A program made the position numbers and the translations under genes. Positions 12,318 through 23,427 of a DNA stretch of 64,000 bases are shown here, in pieces. How positions within the stretch are numbered: the stretch's first letter is position 1; each line of letters opens with the position of its first letter. Location: positions 1,736,001 to 1,800,000 of the forward strand of contig CM062388.1 in the NCBI GenBank assembly GCA_031310005.1, given 5' to 3'. Under the pieces are notes generated by a model, which worked only from the letters and a program-made list of their open reading frames with translations, had not been told where the DNA came from and did no database searches. Source of the stretch: Dactylellina haptotyla (taxonomy: Eukaryota; Ascomycota; Orbiliomycetes; Orbiliales; Orbiliaceae).

Positions 12318-13282
12318 ATGGGCCAGAAGTGAGTGTTGCCCCTCAGCCCATCGTCCATCACTTCCCTCCGCCAGGCCCCAGTTTTTCTGGCTTGGCAGTC
12401 ATCAGCCCGGCGGGCGCACGCTCGCTCTCACTCGGCCGTTTCATTTATCCCCGATGTCCGACGAGAGAAACCGCACGCGATATCTCCCAAATTTCACAAC
12501 TTTCGAAATTTTTTCATATTTTGGGAGTAGGACCTGGATTATCTTGGCGTGGCGGCTGACATTTCTGTGACGTCTTTAACAGATCCTCCAAGCTCTCCGC
12601 AGAACAGCTAGCGGAACTCGAAAGGAACACACATTTTGACAAGAAGGAGCTCCAACAATGGTACAAAGGTGAGACCGACGCAAAAGCGTTGCCCTCGCAG
12701 ATTTGCACTTTCGGGTAACTGACTGAGAAAAACAGGCTTCTTGAAGGACTGCCCGTCAGGCACCCTGAACAAGCAGGAGTTCCAGAAAATCTACAAGCAA
12801 TTCTTCCCCTTCGGTGACCCGACAAATTTCGCCGACTACGTCTTCAACGTTTTCGACTCTGACCACTCCGGTACCATTGACTTCAAAGAGTTTATTTGCG
12901 CGCTAAGCGTAACCTCGCGAGGAAAGCTGGAGGATAAGTTACAATGGGCTTTCCAGCTGTACGATATTGACGGCAACGGCGAAATTTCCTACGATGAGAT
13001 GTTGAAGATTGTTGAGGCAATCTATAAGATGGTACAACTTTCTCTCCAAACCCGGACACTCTCATTGTGAAGAAAAATGTTGGCTAACGAAATGGAAATT
13101 AGGTTGGAACAATGGTAAAACTGCCGGAAGACGAGGATACCCCGGAGAAGCGTGTGAAGAAGATTTTCCGGATGATGGACAAGGACGAGAGCAACAGTCT
13201 TACGATGGAGGAATTCCGCGAAGGTAGCCAGCGAGACCAGACGATTGTCTCGGCACTGTCGCTTTACGATGGATTAGTCTAG
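12318..13282 (+). CDS. ncs1: Neuronal calcium sensor 1 (frequenin) homologue
   Basis: NCS1 is a myristoylated EF-hand calcium sensor acting at Golgi and plasma membranes; in fungi it activates phosphatidylinositol 4-kinase and supports calcium tolerance. Four exons: 12318-12328, 12583-12668, 12736-13031 and 13103-13282. The first exon is only 11 nt. The product is 190 aa, exactly the family length. The N-terminus MGQKSSKLS is an N-myristoylation signal. EF1 is degenerate (KDCPSG). EF2 is [14 protein letters not shown]3 [12 protein letters not shown] and EF4 [12 protein letters not shown], all with good calcium ligands. Introns are 254, 67 and 71 nt with standard ends. The C-terminus is SLYDGLV, as in other ascomycete NCS1 proteins. 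Identification is very secure; the tiny first exon would be missed by simple gene callers. Confidence 0.97.
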
Positions 13283-14331
13283 ACCGACATTGACACAAAA
13301 GATGTTGCTACTCTTCTATCGAATATTCTCTTTTTTTTCCTTCGAACAAATCCAAAAAGAAAAAGATGATTTTTTTTTACATGCCGTTATGAAATATTTT
13401 AAAAAGAAAAAACAGACGGGATGAGAGAGAGATAAACGATCTTTTGAGATCTCCTCGAGAGAGCTCCCATATGACCGACAACGGCCCCTTCTCTTGCATT
13501 TCGGAGCGGTTTGCTGCTGTCTTCTTTTTTTTGAGGCCCTCGTGTGTCTATTCTGTTTTCTTGATGAAGCAATCTGCGATTTTTTACTTTTGACAAGTTG
13601 ACCTGAGAATCAAAAATTTAAAAAATACCAGCTGGAGTCCAGTCATTTTGTTCCGCGTGCTATACATCCGCATATACCACGGCCGTTTGTACCCACTTGT
13701 TCTCTTCTTGTTTTTTCTCCTTTTCCTTTCTTTTTGCTTCTTTCTGGGTATACAGTTCTCGAGGGAATATATGCTCCCCTCGGCAAGCCCAGCCCAGCGC
13801 TCAACTTACGCCTCCTGGCGGCGTATTATAGAAATTAAAACAATGCGAAACACTTATATCTGAAATATGCTTATTATGCAGCACCACTATTCCACGGTCA
13901 GTTCCTGTAGCCAGTTCTCGTAGTTTGAGGAGATGCTCTGTCTGTTGGAAGCAATAGCCACAGCTGCAGCTGATAGACGGGGTGATGTGCACCGAAAACT
14001 CTCATCGACAAGTCTATTTGGGGGACCGATGGACTTCTGCTCATCGATCCCTTTTCCTCCCAGATTCGGCCATTCGCTCTCAGATGTAACATTGCGTCCA
14101 GGAACGGTTCTCGATATCACGACTCTTCCCAACTACGCTAGAGACCTGCAAGCCCGGGCGTGGATATGGTGTATACTGGGCACTCGGCGTGTTGAAGCAG
14201 ATATACCGCTAGAAAACTGTACTGAACCTCACCGACACCCATCGAAACCTTCCTCCTTCTCCTCTTGTTAGCATACATATAAACCTCTATATACTCAGGT
14301 ATACGGATATATATACATATATATATTTCAA
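13283..14331. other. Spacer between NCS1 and the deaminase gene
   Basis: The 3' side of ncs1 has T- and A-runs. The end before 14332 is a TA-rich tract (TATATATACATATATAT-like). No gene is seen. Confidence 0.6.
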
Positions 14332-16356
14332 ATGCTTTCTCGAAAAGTTATGCCTCCCTTGGACACACCGCCTGAGCTCTGGGTCGAGGATATCGGCTCC
14401 CCGCTCCCACTTTCCCCCGCCGCGGATGCCATCTCGACACCGCCATCTAACACACGTATACCGCTAAGGCCCACGATACCTCCTCCTATAATTGGAGTAC
14501 AATCTACGGGAGCACCATCATCGCCACCTCAATCACCACAAGACCTGGATTCGAAGGAAAGCTTAAACCACTGCCTTGAGCTGCCATTTTTACTGCACAC
14601 CCTTCACGCATTAAAGCCGTATCCGCTCTCCTTCAACTGCCGGAAACGCAGGACCGATTTCTCCCAGTTGAGCGGCTCTGTTGAGAGTGATTTTAAGATC
14701 TTACAGTCGCTCTCATCGATCCTTGTCACCGAAGATGACGAGAAAGCAACGGCAGCGATCTCCATGCGGATACTTCATGATCGTATATCCTTCTTTCTGG
14801 CACGGAGTACACCACCACAATCACCACTTGAACAACCACAAGAAGTTCCTGATGAAGATGAAACAGCAGGTACTGATCTGGCACGCTCCGCTTTCGGGGA
14901 GTATATAACCAAACTCCTCGATGTGATAATGCGCATCGCTCGAGGTCACTATGAAGGGCAGAAATGGAAGGGAGAGAAAGATGTACTGAAAGTAATCCTA
15001 CGAGGGTGCACGGGCAAGATTAAAGCCCGCATACGGCGGTTAGCAGATGCTCCATGGGTGAAGGATATTCGAGGCGCAAGGGTGCACGAGGTGGTGGAGT
15101 GGGACCAGATGTTGCATTTTGGAGGAGAGGATGAGTATGACTATAATCTTGAGGAGGAATACGATAGTGATGATTACGATTTCGATTATGATGAGGATGA
15201 AGATGATATCGTCCAGGAGGAGGATGAGAAAGGGCAGGAGGAGGAGGAGCTGCATGAGAGGTATTTCGGGGAGGGGTATGTTGGCGGCGCAGGGGTTTCG
15301 TACGCTACGCATGATGAAGGTGATATATCGATGGAAAGTCTCGCGCACGAACTAATAGAGACAGAAGAAGATGTGGATCAAACGAGGCGGGGAATGGTTT
15401 TATTTCTTACTGCGATCAAAAAACTACCTAAACGGCCGTCGTGGATGCGGCTTGCGAGATTTATTATGCTCGCAAGAATTATGGTGCGGGACCGCGAGGT
15501 TCTAAAGCCGCATATACGGTTTACCGACAGACAAATCAAGAAAGCTAAACGGTTGGCGCAGTATCTTGACGTTGTGGAGTTGATTATACGAAAGGCGAAT
15601 AGCTGTCAGACGAGGGGGATCTTGAGGAATATCGAAGTCATTGTATGTTGTCCCCTTTTACCATCGATGGCATCTGGGGCGGTGGGATTCTAATATCCGG
15701 TCTAGGAGATATTGCAGCCAATGAAAGAGCAATCGACATCGATTGCCTCTCCACAGAAAGCGTCGATATTCCAAGTAATAAAACGGATCGAACAGGAACA
15801 TGCGGAATCGTCGATCATCACCGCCAAATCGCTATACAATCTCTACCCGGCGTATCAAACCCCTGCTCCCATCGAGGAAACGTGGACTTATAGTCCGCCC
15901 GTGCATTCAGTTGTGCACCCGGAGGCAGCGGTGGCAGCGTATATAGCACGCCACATCCAGAGGCTAAATCTGCCATATATCACCCTGGGAATCTCTAAGA
16001 AGAGTTGTTGGGCGTGTGATTTGTATCTTGAAGTGCTGCACAATGACATAGTGGGGAGGGAGGATAATCGGTTTTACGCGGATGAGGTGTATAAGATTGG
16101 GTGTAGTGGGGTGGTGCCGGATGGGGATGCGTGGTGTATGCCTACGGTGCCTGTGGGGATTAATGATGGCAACAGGGGGGTAGATGATAGCGGAGATGAT
16201 GATTTAGAGGTGGAGTTCTGTGCGAGAGTTGAGGGCGCTGTGACTGGGTTTGTAGGGAGGGTTAGGCAGGATGTGAGTTATCGTAGAGGGTCCGCTATGC
16301 AGAGCCCTGGTGAAAGAAGGGATGAATTTGATAGGATAGATAGCTCTGGTTCTTAA
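14332..16356 (+). CDS. Fungal OTT_1508-like nucleic acid/nucleotide deaminase family protein
   Basis: Exons 14332-15642 and 15718-16356 are joined in phase 0 across a 75-nt intron (GTATGT..GCAG), giving 649 aa. The C-terminal domain has the zinc-deaminase signature in the OTT_1508-like arrangement. HPEAAVAAYIARH (near residue 520) supplies the His and the proton-shuttling Glu. ISKKSCWACDLYLEVL, about 40 residues on, supplies the two zinc-binding Cys. The N-terminus is Pro-rich and disordered. A helical domain follows, then a strongly acidic block near residues 265-310 that is almost entirely D/E/Y. The family is known from bacterial toxins and from expansions in fungi; the substrates of fungal members are not established. 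All three zinc ligands and the Glu are present, so catalysis is possible. An alternative start is the in-frame ATG at 14350. Confidence 0.82.
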
Positions 16357-17026
16357 AGTAATGAAAGCATATGGTCCCTCGAATATATCTAAAATAGTTT
16401 CGGGAACCTATGATTGTGTTCCTAGCATGTCGGCCACAGAGTAGCTTGTGAACTCGCTGCTCATTCTTAGGTCTTTATTCCCTAAGCTTCAGGCTTCACT
16501 ATTTAATCTTCTGTCAAAAATTATATTTAGTAGGGACACATCACTATATTATTAGCTGAGCCAGTATTCCAGGCTCTCCCAAGTTTTATTTTACTTTTTG
16601 GATTATAATCGATTAATATTATATACTACTTTATTGCAATTGGCCAAATGGGTATAAAATATTGCAACATTTTCAACACGATCGGAGGTTACTTTTAGGT
16701 CAAAGCTGTATAAAGCTGTATGCTCCTATTCATTCGAATGCATCCCATGAATCAATTTATACTACGCGTGGCCTATCGGTATTGAAGGCACCCACGATAC
16801 GAAGCAACTCACTCGGCATTGACTACCATTCTGATTAAAAACCGAGAAAGAAACGAAATCTAAATTTCAAATTAAGTACAAGAGAGAACCAATCTTTTTG
16901 CCCCAGAACTTTGCATGTCCACAACAATTATTTCTTTGAGTATTACAAACAGAATAGGGAGTAAAAACAACAGTAAAGAAGTTAGATGTAGAACTCCTAT
17001 CGTTTCTGGAAATAGTAGTGCGATGT
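16357..17026. other. AT-rich convergent spacer
   Basis: This lies between the 3' ends of the deaminase gene (+) and the GPI-protein gene (-). It is AT-rich with several AATTAATATT-like runs, and no gene is seen. Confidence 0.65.
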
Positions 17027-17615
17027 TTACAAGGTAAACATCATACCGATCAATCCAACGATGGCACCTCCACCGACTTTGAGGGCCGAAGCGCCACCGG
17101 TATAAGTAGGAGGAGGAACACCGGCGTTAGTTGAAGTCGCATTGCTGAAAGGAGTAGTGGATCCACCGCAAGGCTTGCAAGTAACCAAGGTTGACGAAAA
17201 AGTGTTATGGTCGGAGCAGAAGGTGGTACCGCCTTCTTCGGCTGGGAGGGTGCAAAGGTAGGCGCAAGATGGAGAGCCACAAGTGGCAGCAATTCCAGGG
17301 CAGGCGGTACACTTTTCACCGTGTACACCGATACCCCAGCTTCCACTGCATACTGTCCAGCTGCCTATAGCGGCACTCTCACCGCATAGCCAACGGCAAG
17401 ATGGAGTATCTACAGTTGGGCAGACTGCATTTGGTGGTGGGGATGTAACTACACCGCTGGCGGTGGTGGTAGCTGTAGAGTTCTGTGCGGAAACACCGAG
17501 AGCCAAAATGCTACGAGTAGAAAGTTGTTTAGATATTGATACTAAGAAGATGTAGAAATGTCAAAAATTTTGGATCTTACCTGAAAAGAAGGGCCTTGGA
17601 AACTGAGAAGATCAT
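17027..17615 (-). CDS. GPI-anchored cell-surface protein with two tandem six-cysteine modules
   Basis: Exons on the minus strand are 17615-17581 (35 nt) and 17510-17027. The 70-nt intron (GTAAGA..GTAG) interrupts the signal peptide, giving 172 aa. The N-terminus MIFSVSKALLFSILALGVSA is a clear secretion signal. The C-terminus is a small-residue omega-like stretch (TYTGGASA) followed by a hydrophobic tail ending MMFTL, as in GPI precursors. The mature part has 12 Cys arranged as two modules with identical spacing C-x3-C-x11-C-x12-C-x2-C. The leading Cys sits 7 residues ahead in the first module and 4 ahead in the second. Each module begins with an SC-x-(W/Y)-LC core. The flanks are Ser/Thr-rich and likely glycosylated. 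I do not recognise a named family. A wall or effector-like surface role is inference. Confidence 0.85.
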
Positions 17616-18584
17616 TTTGAAGATATGAAGTGAAAGTGAAATAATAATTAATATTATAGTTTGCTTTTGAGAGAAGTTGTAAGAGTATGAGTTGAATAAG
17701 ATGCAAAAATTGATTGATGTTTGAATGAAGAATGAATATTGAATCTCGGACCGCAAGCGAACGTATTTATAGATTTGACCTGATGGTTTCACAGGAGAGA
17801 GAAATATGTGTTTACGAGTATACAGTAAGGCTGAATACGGTCCGAGATTTCACAGTCATGGCAACAAACAACCGCGCTACGAAGCGGTAATTTCGTTTCC
17901 CACCCAGATTTCGTCCCGACGTCGTGACGTCTCCGGCAACCCGTCAGCCTGACGGCTCGTTCAAGACATTCTGCGTTTTAGTCAACAGCAACCAACTTGA
18001 CAACCCGGGTTGGAATTATTAGAGCGGCCTAGATTCTTTAAATTTCCCGGCTTCGATTTGCTACTTTAGATTCTGTTTCAATCTCGGCAAGTCTAGTGGA
18101 ACCGCTCGTAGACGGGCAAAAATTTGCTGTACTGCTTGATCGGCTCAGGCCATGGCAACACAAGATTTTACCCACCCCCGCACGGCCTTTCTGATTTCCG
18201 GAGCAGTCACCCCAGAAAAAAAGTGGTGGCCGTGTGTAATATTTCCTATTGACAGCTTGTCAGTATATTTTCTTGAATATCGGCGTTATTTAGCTTAGGG
18301 AATTGGATAATACGTTTGACCTGGTGTTTTCCATAACGCTATTTTCGGTAACGTCCCGCCCCGGTTACCGTCAAATTAAAGCATGGACCTTTAAGAATCT
18401 ATTCAGATAACCGCACTGGCTACCGAAATATAGTTTCAGATGGTCTAATTAACTTCGATCTTCAGTTAAGAGAGCAAAACGCGTGGTCTTAATTGCAATA
18501 ATTTAAATTATAATCTACGACGGGCTCTATCAATTGTTCCCAGCACGAATTGGAGCCCTAGTCTTCTATAGCACTAAGACCTAT
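17616..18584. other. Promoter region of the GPI-protein gene; downstream of orphan paralogue 1
   Basis: No gene is seen. It holds the TATA box noted separately and GC-rich stretches around 17880-17960. Confidence 0.6.
17764..17771 (-). promoter_or_regulatory. TATA box of the GPI-protein gene
   Basis: TATAAATA on the minus strand lies about 150 nt upstream of the ATG at 17615. The same octamer at the same distance precedes the secreted Cys-rich gene at 50644-51027. Confidence 0.55.
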
Positions 18585-19247
18585 CTAGACAACATATAAT
18601 ATCTTAGGTTTCTTTGAATTAAACTCCACCTCGTGATTGGTGATAGTCTGGGAAACGGTCAGCCCGTAATAATCACCGCTCTCGTCGTAGAAAACAAAAT
18701 TTTTATGAACACGGAAAAACTTTGTCTTTATCACCAGCTTGTACCGATATATATTCAATCCGTCACCTTCTTTGTCGTATAGATACCAACTTTTAATACC
18801 CTTGCTCCTGGCTCCTGGGTCGGCGTTTCTGAAATCCTTGTTTTTCGAAGGAACTAATGGGCGTCTTAAAGTGGTGACTTGTGGCCGATTTTTACGTGAG
18901 ACTCTACTGTCTCCTGGATCCTCGTCATCTCCTCTACCTTTACGATGACTACGTTGACGATGGGCGCTAATAGCACGGTGCATTCCGTCTATCCGAATAT
19001 GCTGGTGTGCCAATGGGTCAGCATTCAAACGAACCGCACCGCCCGCATCGTTTTCTCGATCTGAGTTGATATTATCGGCGCTTCGGATGGTTTCAGATTC
19101 ATCATTACCCAGAGGGCGGTAGCGGAATTTATTTCCATTAGCACTAGTACTTTCTATCCACGTGAATCGTGCCGGTACTTCTGGGGCCGCTCTACGATGC
19201 CTGCCAGCGTAGACCGGGCGGTATCTGAGTTCACTCTCCTGCGACAT
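18585..19247 (-). CDS. Orphan protein, paralogue 1 of a tandem pair
   Basis: This is a single-exon gene of 220 aa starting at the ATG at 19247; an upstream in-frame extension would need a non-ATG start. I recognise no known domain. It shares two blocks with the gene at 20235-20891. The first is ARF-x-W-x-E-x-TS then GNKFRYR, near residues 27-45. The second is a C-terminal block of about 65 residues starting GIKSWYLYDK, with YRYKL-x-IK and HEVE-x-NS. The middle is low-complexity and Arg-rich with many RKG/HR runs. There is no signal peptide or membrane segment. The matching length (220 versus 218), strand and order of blocks point to a tandem duplication. The function is unknown; the conserved aromatic-rich C-terminus looks like a compact beta domain, but that is a guess. 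Confidence 0.8.
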   Translation of the reverse strand: MSQESELRYRPVYAGRHRRAAPEVPARFTWIESTSANGNKFRYRPLGNDESETIRSADNINSDRENDAGGAVRLNADPLAHQHIRIDGMHRAISAHRQRSHRKGRGDDEDPGDSRVSRKNRPQVTTLRRPLVPSKNKDFRNADPGARSKGIKSWYLYDKEGDGLNIYRYKLVIKTKFFRVHKNFVFYDESGDYYGLTVSQTITNHEVEFNSKKPKILYVV

Positions 19248-20234
19248 TGTCTGCGATTCTTTAGATATGCTCCGTAGCACCCGGAAAATACGAGCGAAAT
19301 TCTTTTCTCCAAATATATATGGGAGAGGTGGTTATTTTAAGGAAGCTAGATATGGTGAATTGAATATAAATGTGGAAATTTAACTGTTAGAAAGCGAGAT
19401 GTACGATGTTTTAGGCCAGAAAGGTGAATAAAATGCAATATAATCCGAGATTTTGAATTTGCGTGCAGATATTCCGTCAAATAATTTGCTGAAATTTTTA
19501 TAATATTGTAGTGTGAGAAAGCGAAAGAGATAGCAGCAATTTTGGCCGTCTTTTATACACCCGCTTAGCACCGTTCATGTCGTTCACAGGTGTTCACGGA
19601 GTTGATAACAACACAAGCTAATGTCTCGTATACAATCATAGACTGTTTCTCGCTCACCACAGACAGTGAACCAGGAAGCTTCCGGTAGCGAACGGCGATC
19701 TTAACAGTGAATCGATGTCTTATCGCGTTAGCAAGCGAACATAACTTATATCGGAATTCATTGTTGTTGTCAAAGTCAGTAGGTCAAACCAGTTCATACA
19801 ATCTGGTTCTTGGTGAGACGCCAGCTATGCTTGATATCGCACGCCCATGGTTTCACGAAATGTTTCTTACTTAAGAGTATTTTAAGGGAAAGTTTTCGAC
19901 CCGATTTCACGGTTCCTATAGGTTATCTCTGTTATCACTGTACATTTGGGTTTTATCATTCCAATCAAAACCGTAGGCGCAACACAAATTTCGGTCACCG
20001 ATTTTTATCTCGTATAAATCCTACAATCGAGACTATATTTAGAGCAAAATCGTATCCTGCCGATTTGATGCTTCCCAGACAAGAAATGCATCCGTTTCAG
20101 TATCCGTTTCATTTACTTTCATCCGCAAACGGTTCAAAGGAGCTGTAATTCTCAGAAAAGTAGCCGACAAAATTATGTCTATCAGAAAATACATTACTGT
20201 TTCGAGCGGACAATTGAGGAGAAATACACCGGCA
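19248..20234. other. Upstream region of orphan paralogue 1
   Basis: AT-rich and without a recognisable gene. A segment near 19675-19712 resembles one near 21268-21305 upstream of paralogue 2, at a similar distance from the ATG (roughly 430 and 380 bases). Confidence 0.5.
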
Positions 20235-20891
20235 TCAATTAAATCGCACAAGGGTAGGGTTCTCTGAATTGTATTCGACCTCGTGATCAGTCAAGTTCTG
20301 CATTACAGCCAATGACCATCCTTCATCGTAATCGTTATAAAAAATAAACCCACTCTCGACGCCAGTCCAGAACACCTTGATAGTCAATTTATAGCGATAA
20401 TAATACGGCAGTGTATCGTTCTTTTTATCGTATAGATTCCAATTCTTTATTCCGCGCTTTTGGGTATCCTCGTCCGCGGGTTTCCACTCGTTATCTGTTG
20501 ACGGGGTCCATTCAGGGTGCAGATATACCGGGGTGAGCAAGGGATTTCCATCGCCTGTAGGTATCCGCTTACCGCCTGTGGGGATACGCTGGTTTACTTC
20601 TGCAGTATCGTCGTATCGCCTGAAGTTACGGTGCATGCTGTCCATCGGAGCGTATTTGAAATTATCCCTAGCGGGCGAGGTATCGCCGGCAGCGAAGCGG
20701 GCCATTCCTTTTACGGACTTTTTGGGGGCCGGGATGGCTTCGCTTGGGCGAACGCGGCGGTAGCGGAATTTGTTCCCTTTAGTGCTGGTGCCTTCTACCC
20801 ATTCGAAACGTGCGAGTTTATCGAGTGTCTCTTTGTCAGGCTTAAGGAATTTCACTACGGCCTGTTTACCGATGTTCTTCTGAGATTGCAT
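20235..20891 (-). CDS. Orphan protein, paralogue 2 of a tandem pair
   Basis: This is a single-exon gene of 218 aa from the ATG at 20891. It has the same two conserved blocks as paralogue 1: ARFEWVEGTSTKGNKFRYR near residues 27-45, and a C-terminal block from GIKNWNLYDK through YRYKLTIK to DHEVEYNS. Both proteins also share an MHR near residue 85 to 90. By eye about half the positions of the C-terminal block are identical between the two. The middle of this copy carries a short internal repeat (RIPTGGKRIPTGDG). There is no signal peptide or transmembrane segment. Preservation of both frames despite a freely diverged centre suggests selection on the two blocks. Function unknown. Confidence 0.8.
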   Translation of the reverse strand: MQSQKNIGKQAVVKFLKPDKETLDKLARFEWVEGTSTKGNKFRYRRVRPSEAIPAPKKSVKGMARFAAGDTSPARDNFKYAPMDSMHRNFRRYDDTAEVNQRIPTGGKRIPTGDGNPLLTPVYLHPEWTPSTDNEWKPADEDTQKRGIKNWNLYDKKNDTLPYYYRYKLTIKVFWTGVESGFIFYNDYDEGWSLAVMQNLTDHEVEYNSENPTLVRFN

Positions 20892-21843
20892 TTTGGTTTC
20901 TTTGTTGTCCGTCGATTGGGTCAGGTCTTCCAGTTCGTGGGGAACAAAGGCGGGATGATAAATATAAATCCAGCCGTAGCTGTCGTTTTATTCAAATCTT
21001 AATTAAAAGAGTGCAAGTATTGTCTTGTTGATTCGAACCTGATGTTTTAAGACCTTCGGTGGGGATTTACAGGTAGAGTACTTTGAAATTTCGAGTGTAC
21101 GTGCAAATATTAGTTTGCAGATGCAACGGGAATTGGTGTAGTAGAAGTCATGGAAAGACCGAGCTTCCCCTTTTCTATCCTTATGACCTCCCAACATCGT
21201 TGAAGCACTTACAAAACTGTCATACGACAGCCCAACGACTAGTTCCGCAAAAGGTTTCTGACACTTGCTAGCTCCCGAAAGCTAACGGCGACGTTGACCG
21301 TAAGTAGGTATAACGGCTTAGAGTAGCCGGGTCCATCGATTTTCATAGTGATGTGGGCTTATTTAACTATCACCAATATTGTTGCATTATATAGTTGGAA
21401 GCTGGGCGGTATCGTAATAGGCTATATCGATCGAGTCGACGAGTTATCGGAGACCCGAGTTTGGCCACAGAATCCGGCAGTTCCAAACACATCCGCCAAG
21501 ATTCGGATTAATTTCAGCACCTCGGTCCAAAATTGTAGTTTTTTAATATTATAGACTTTTTTTGTATTGTTTTTGTTAGTAAATATATCTAGTAGTAAAT
21601 ACAGGGTATATGCTCAGCGAAGCTTATGCTTCTAGACATATACAATTTAGACCTGAGCAATACACACACCCCAGAATGCAGAATGCAAGATGCAAGAAGA
21701 AAAGGTGCATGAAACTTCTAAAGCACAATAATGTCTAAGAGCTGTAGGAAGTATCAAAAAGCCAGCCTTATGAAAATGCTCTAACAGATATAGCCACCGT
21801 GATGATAAACCCCTTCTGACTCTATCATCTCACGTAACAAAAT
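20892..21843. other. Spacer between orphan paralogue 2 and allantoicase
   Basis: The left part is the promoter of paralogue 2 and the right part is the 3' flank of allantoicase. It is AT-rich, with no gene seen. Confidence 0.55.
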
Positions 21844-23427
21844 TTACAACTCCACTCTGCGACCCTTAACCCTCAACCGGCTGACACCGCCGTCGGGGAT
21901 GATGGTCATCTTTATGTGAGTAAAGATCTTCGTCGCAGTGAGTTCAGTCAATTTGCCTTCCTCTGAAACACCATTGCTCGATCCGTTGGTTCCGTTGACA
22001 CCGTTGACACCGTTGACATGCGGGGTGGAGTCTAGTTCTTCACCAGGTAGACCGAAGTGATGTTCGTGATCCGGCTTGCACTTTGCGGGCTCCAGAACTG
22101 ACACCCATCCGTTGTCTTTGTGTGATGGGGTGATTTCGCTGTCCGGGTGCCAGAGGCCCTCGATCTGTACGCGTTGCGGGAAGTTCCCGCGGAAATGTGC
22201 GGTGTCAACTGTTATCGATGTGACTCTCGTCGGGGCGCCCTACATTCCAAACAACCCTCCGATTAGCACGGCCAAAAGAAATCGTGAGATATAATACGGA
22301 TAGGAACATACCAGCTTGACGACAACCCAATCCACATGTCCCTTTTCTCGGCTGCGCTTCGTCTCCCAGCCGTCACCCATATCCTTCCCACGGTTCGGCT
22401 GTAGCAGGTTGTCCTTGCGTCCGAAATGTTGATCCGAGCACGCCACGACCAATCCGCCATTGCTGACGTGTGCGGTGTCTATTATCTCATCTAGGTCCGC
22501 GGGGAAAACGGGAATGGCCTGTCCGTATACTCTGAAGCGCGCGATTCCGCCGTCCGGGATCATATTGAGTTTAACGTGGGAGTACGCGGCTTCTGTGGGC
22601 GAGGAGAGGAGGTATACGTGACGCTGGGAGGGGCCGCATTCTTGTAAGGGGAGGACGGTGGTCCATCGGTCGTCTGTCGGGGTGGGGGCGGGGGAGTCTG
22701 GCAGGGCGAAGAGGGCTTGGACGGTGACCTCGGGAGCGTGGTTGCCGTTGAAGAAGGCGGTATCGATTTCGAAGCCGAAGATGCGGCCGGAGTTCACACC
22801 GAGCTGTAGACAATTAGCATATATTATACAAGGCATGCAAGTATGTATGGAAATACGTACCTTGACGATAACCCAGTCTTCTGGTTCCGGGTTATGCCGT
22901 CTGGTTTCCCATCTGCAGATTTCGTCCCAAGAATTAGCCCCCAGTCCGGCACGCAAAAACAACAGCCGAGAAAAGCTACATCTTTTGTTCGATAATTTTT
23001 CGAATTTTCTTCTTCTACAAAAGTATTAATTTTTTTTAAAGAGGAAAAAAACGAGGAACACCGGAGATGTGTTTTACGCTTGCTGTAATCTTTTGTTTTA
23101 CTGGCAGTAATTGTATTTTTATGTGACCCACCCGTCGTACCAAGCTCCGGTGTGCACAAAGTACCCCGGCTTCCGAATTGGCGCCTCGACGGTGAGTAGG
23201 TTCTCGGCATTGGCGAACCACTCGTCGCTAACGGCGATGATTTTCCCCCCGAGGGAAGCGCTCACGAGATCTTATTACAATTCGAAATGTGTCAGTCCAA
23301 TTGCATGCGGAGGAAATAAATTGCTGGGCAAACGGAGGGAGGGTTTTGTGTTACCGATGCAGTGGGTGCCGAAGACCTCATTGGTCTTGTCGGCGTCTAT
23401 GCGGCTGGCGGAGAGCGAGGGGGCCAT
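21844..23427 (-). CDS. alc: Allantoicase (allantoate amidinohydrolase)
   Basis: Allantoicase cleaves allantoate to ureidoglycolate and urea in purine degradation, in the cytosol. Five exons on the minus strand: 23427-23355, 23270-23132, 22912-22861, 22803-22312 and 22239-21844, for 383 aa. The protein shows the family's two homologous halves. The first half has LGGKIIAVSDEWFANAENL, KPGYFVHTGAWYDGWETRR and GRIFGFEIDTAFFNGNHAPE. The second half has NGGLVVACSDQHFGRKDNL, DWVVVKLGAPTRV and ITVDTAHFRGNFP. The two HIK/HVKL-x-(I/M)-IPDGG-x-x-R strands are also present. Joining exons 2 and 3 restores YDGWETRRHN exactly, which fixes those splice sites. The C-terminal half carries a species-specific Asn-Gly-Val insertion from a nine-base repeat near 21985-22015. 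Such genes are usually under nitrogen control. Confidence 0.95.

Noticed and set aside
21028-21050. Minus-strand GGTTCGAATC resembling a tRNA B box
   Set aside because: The T stem cannot pair and no A box is found upstream.
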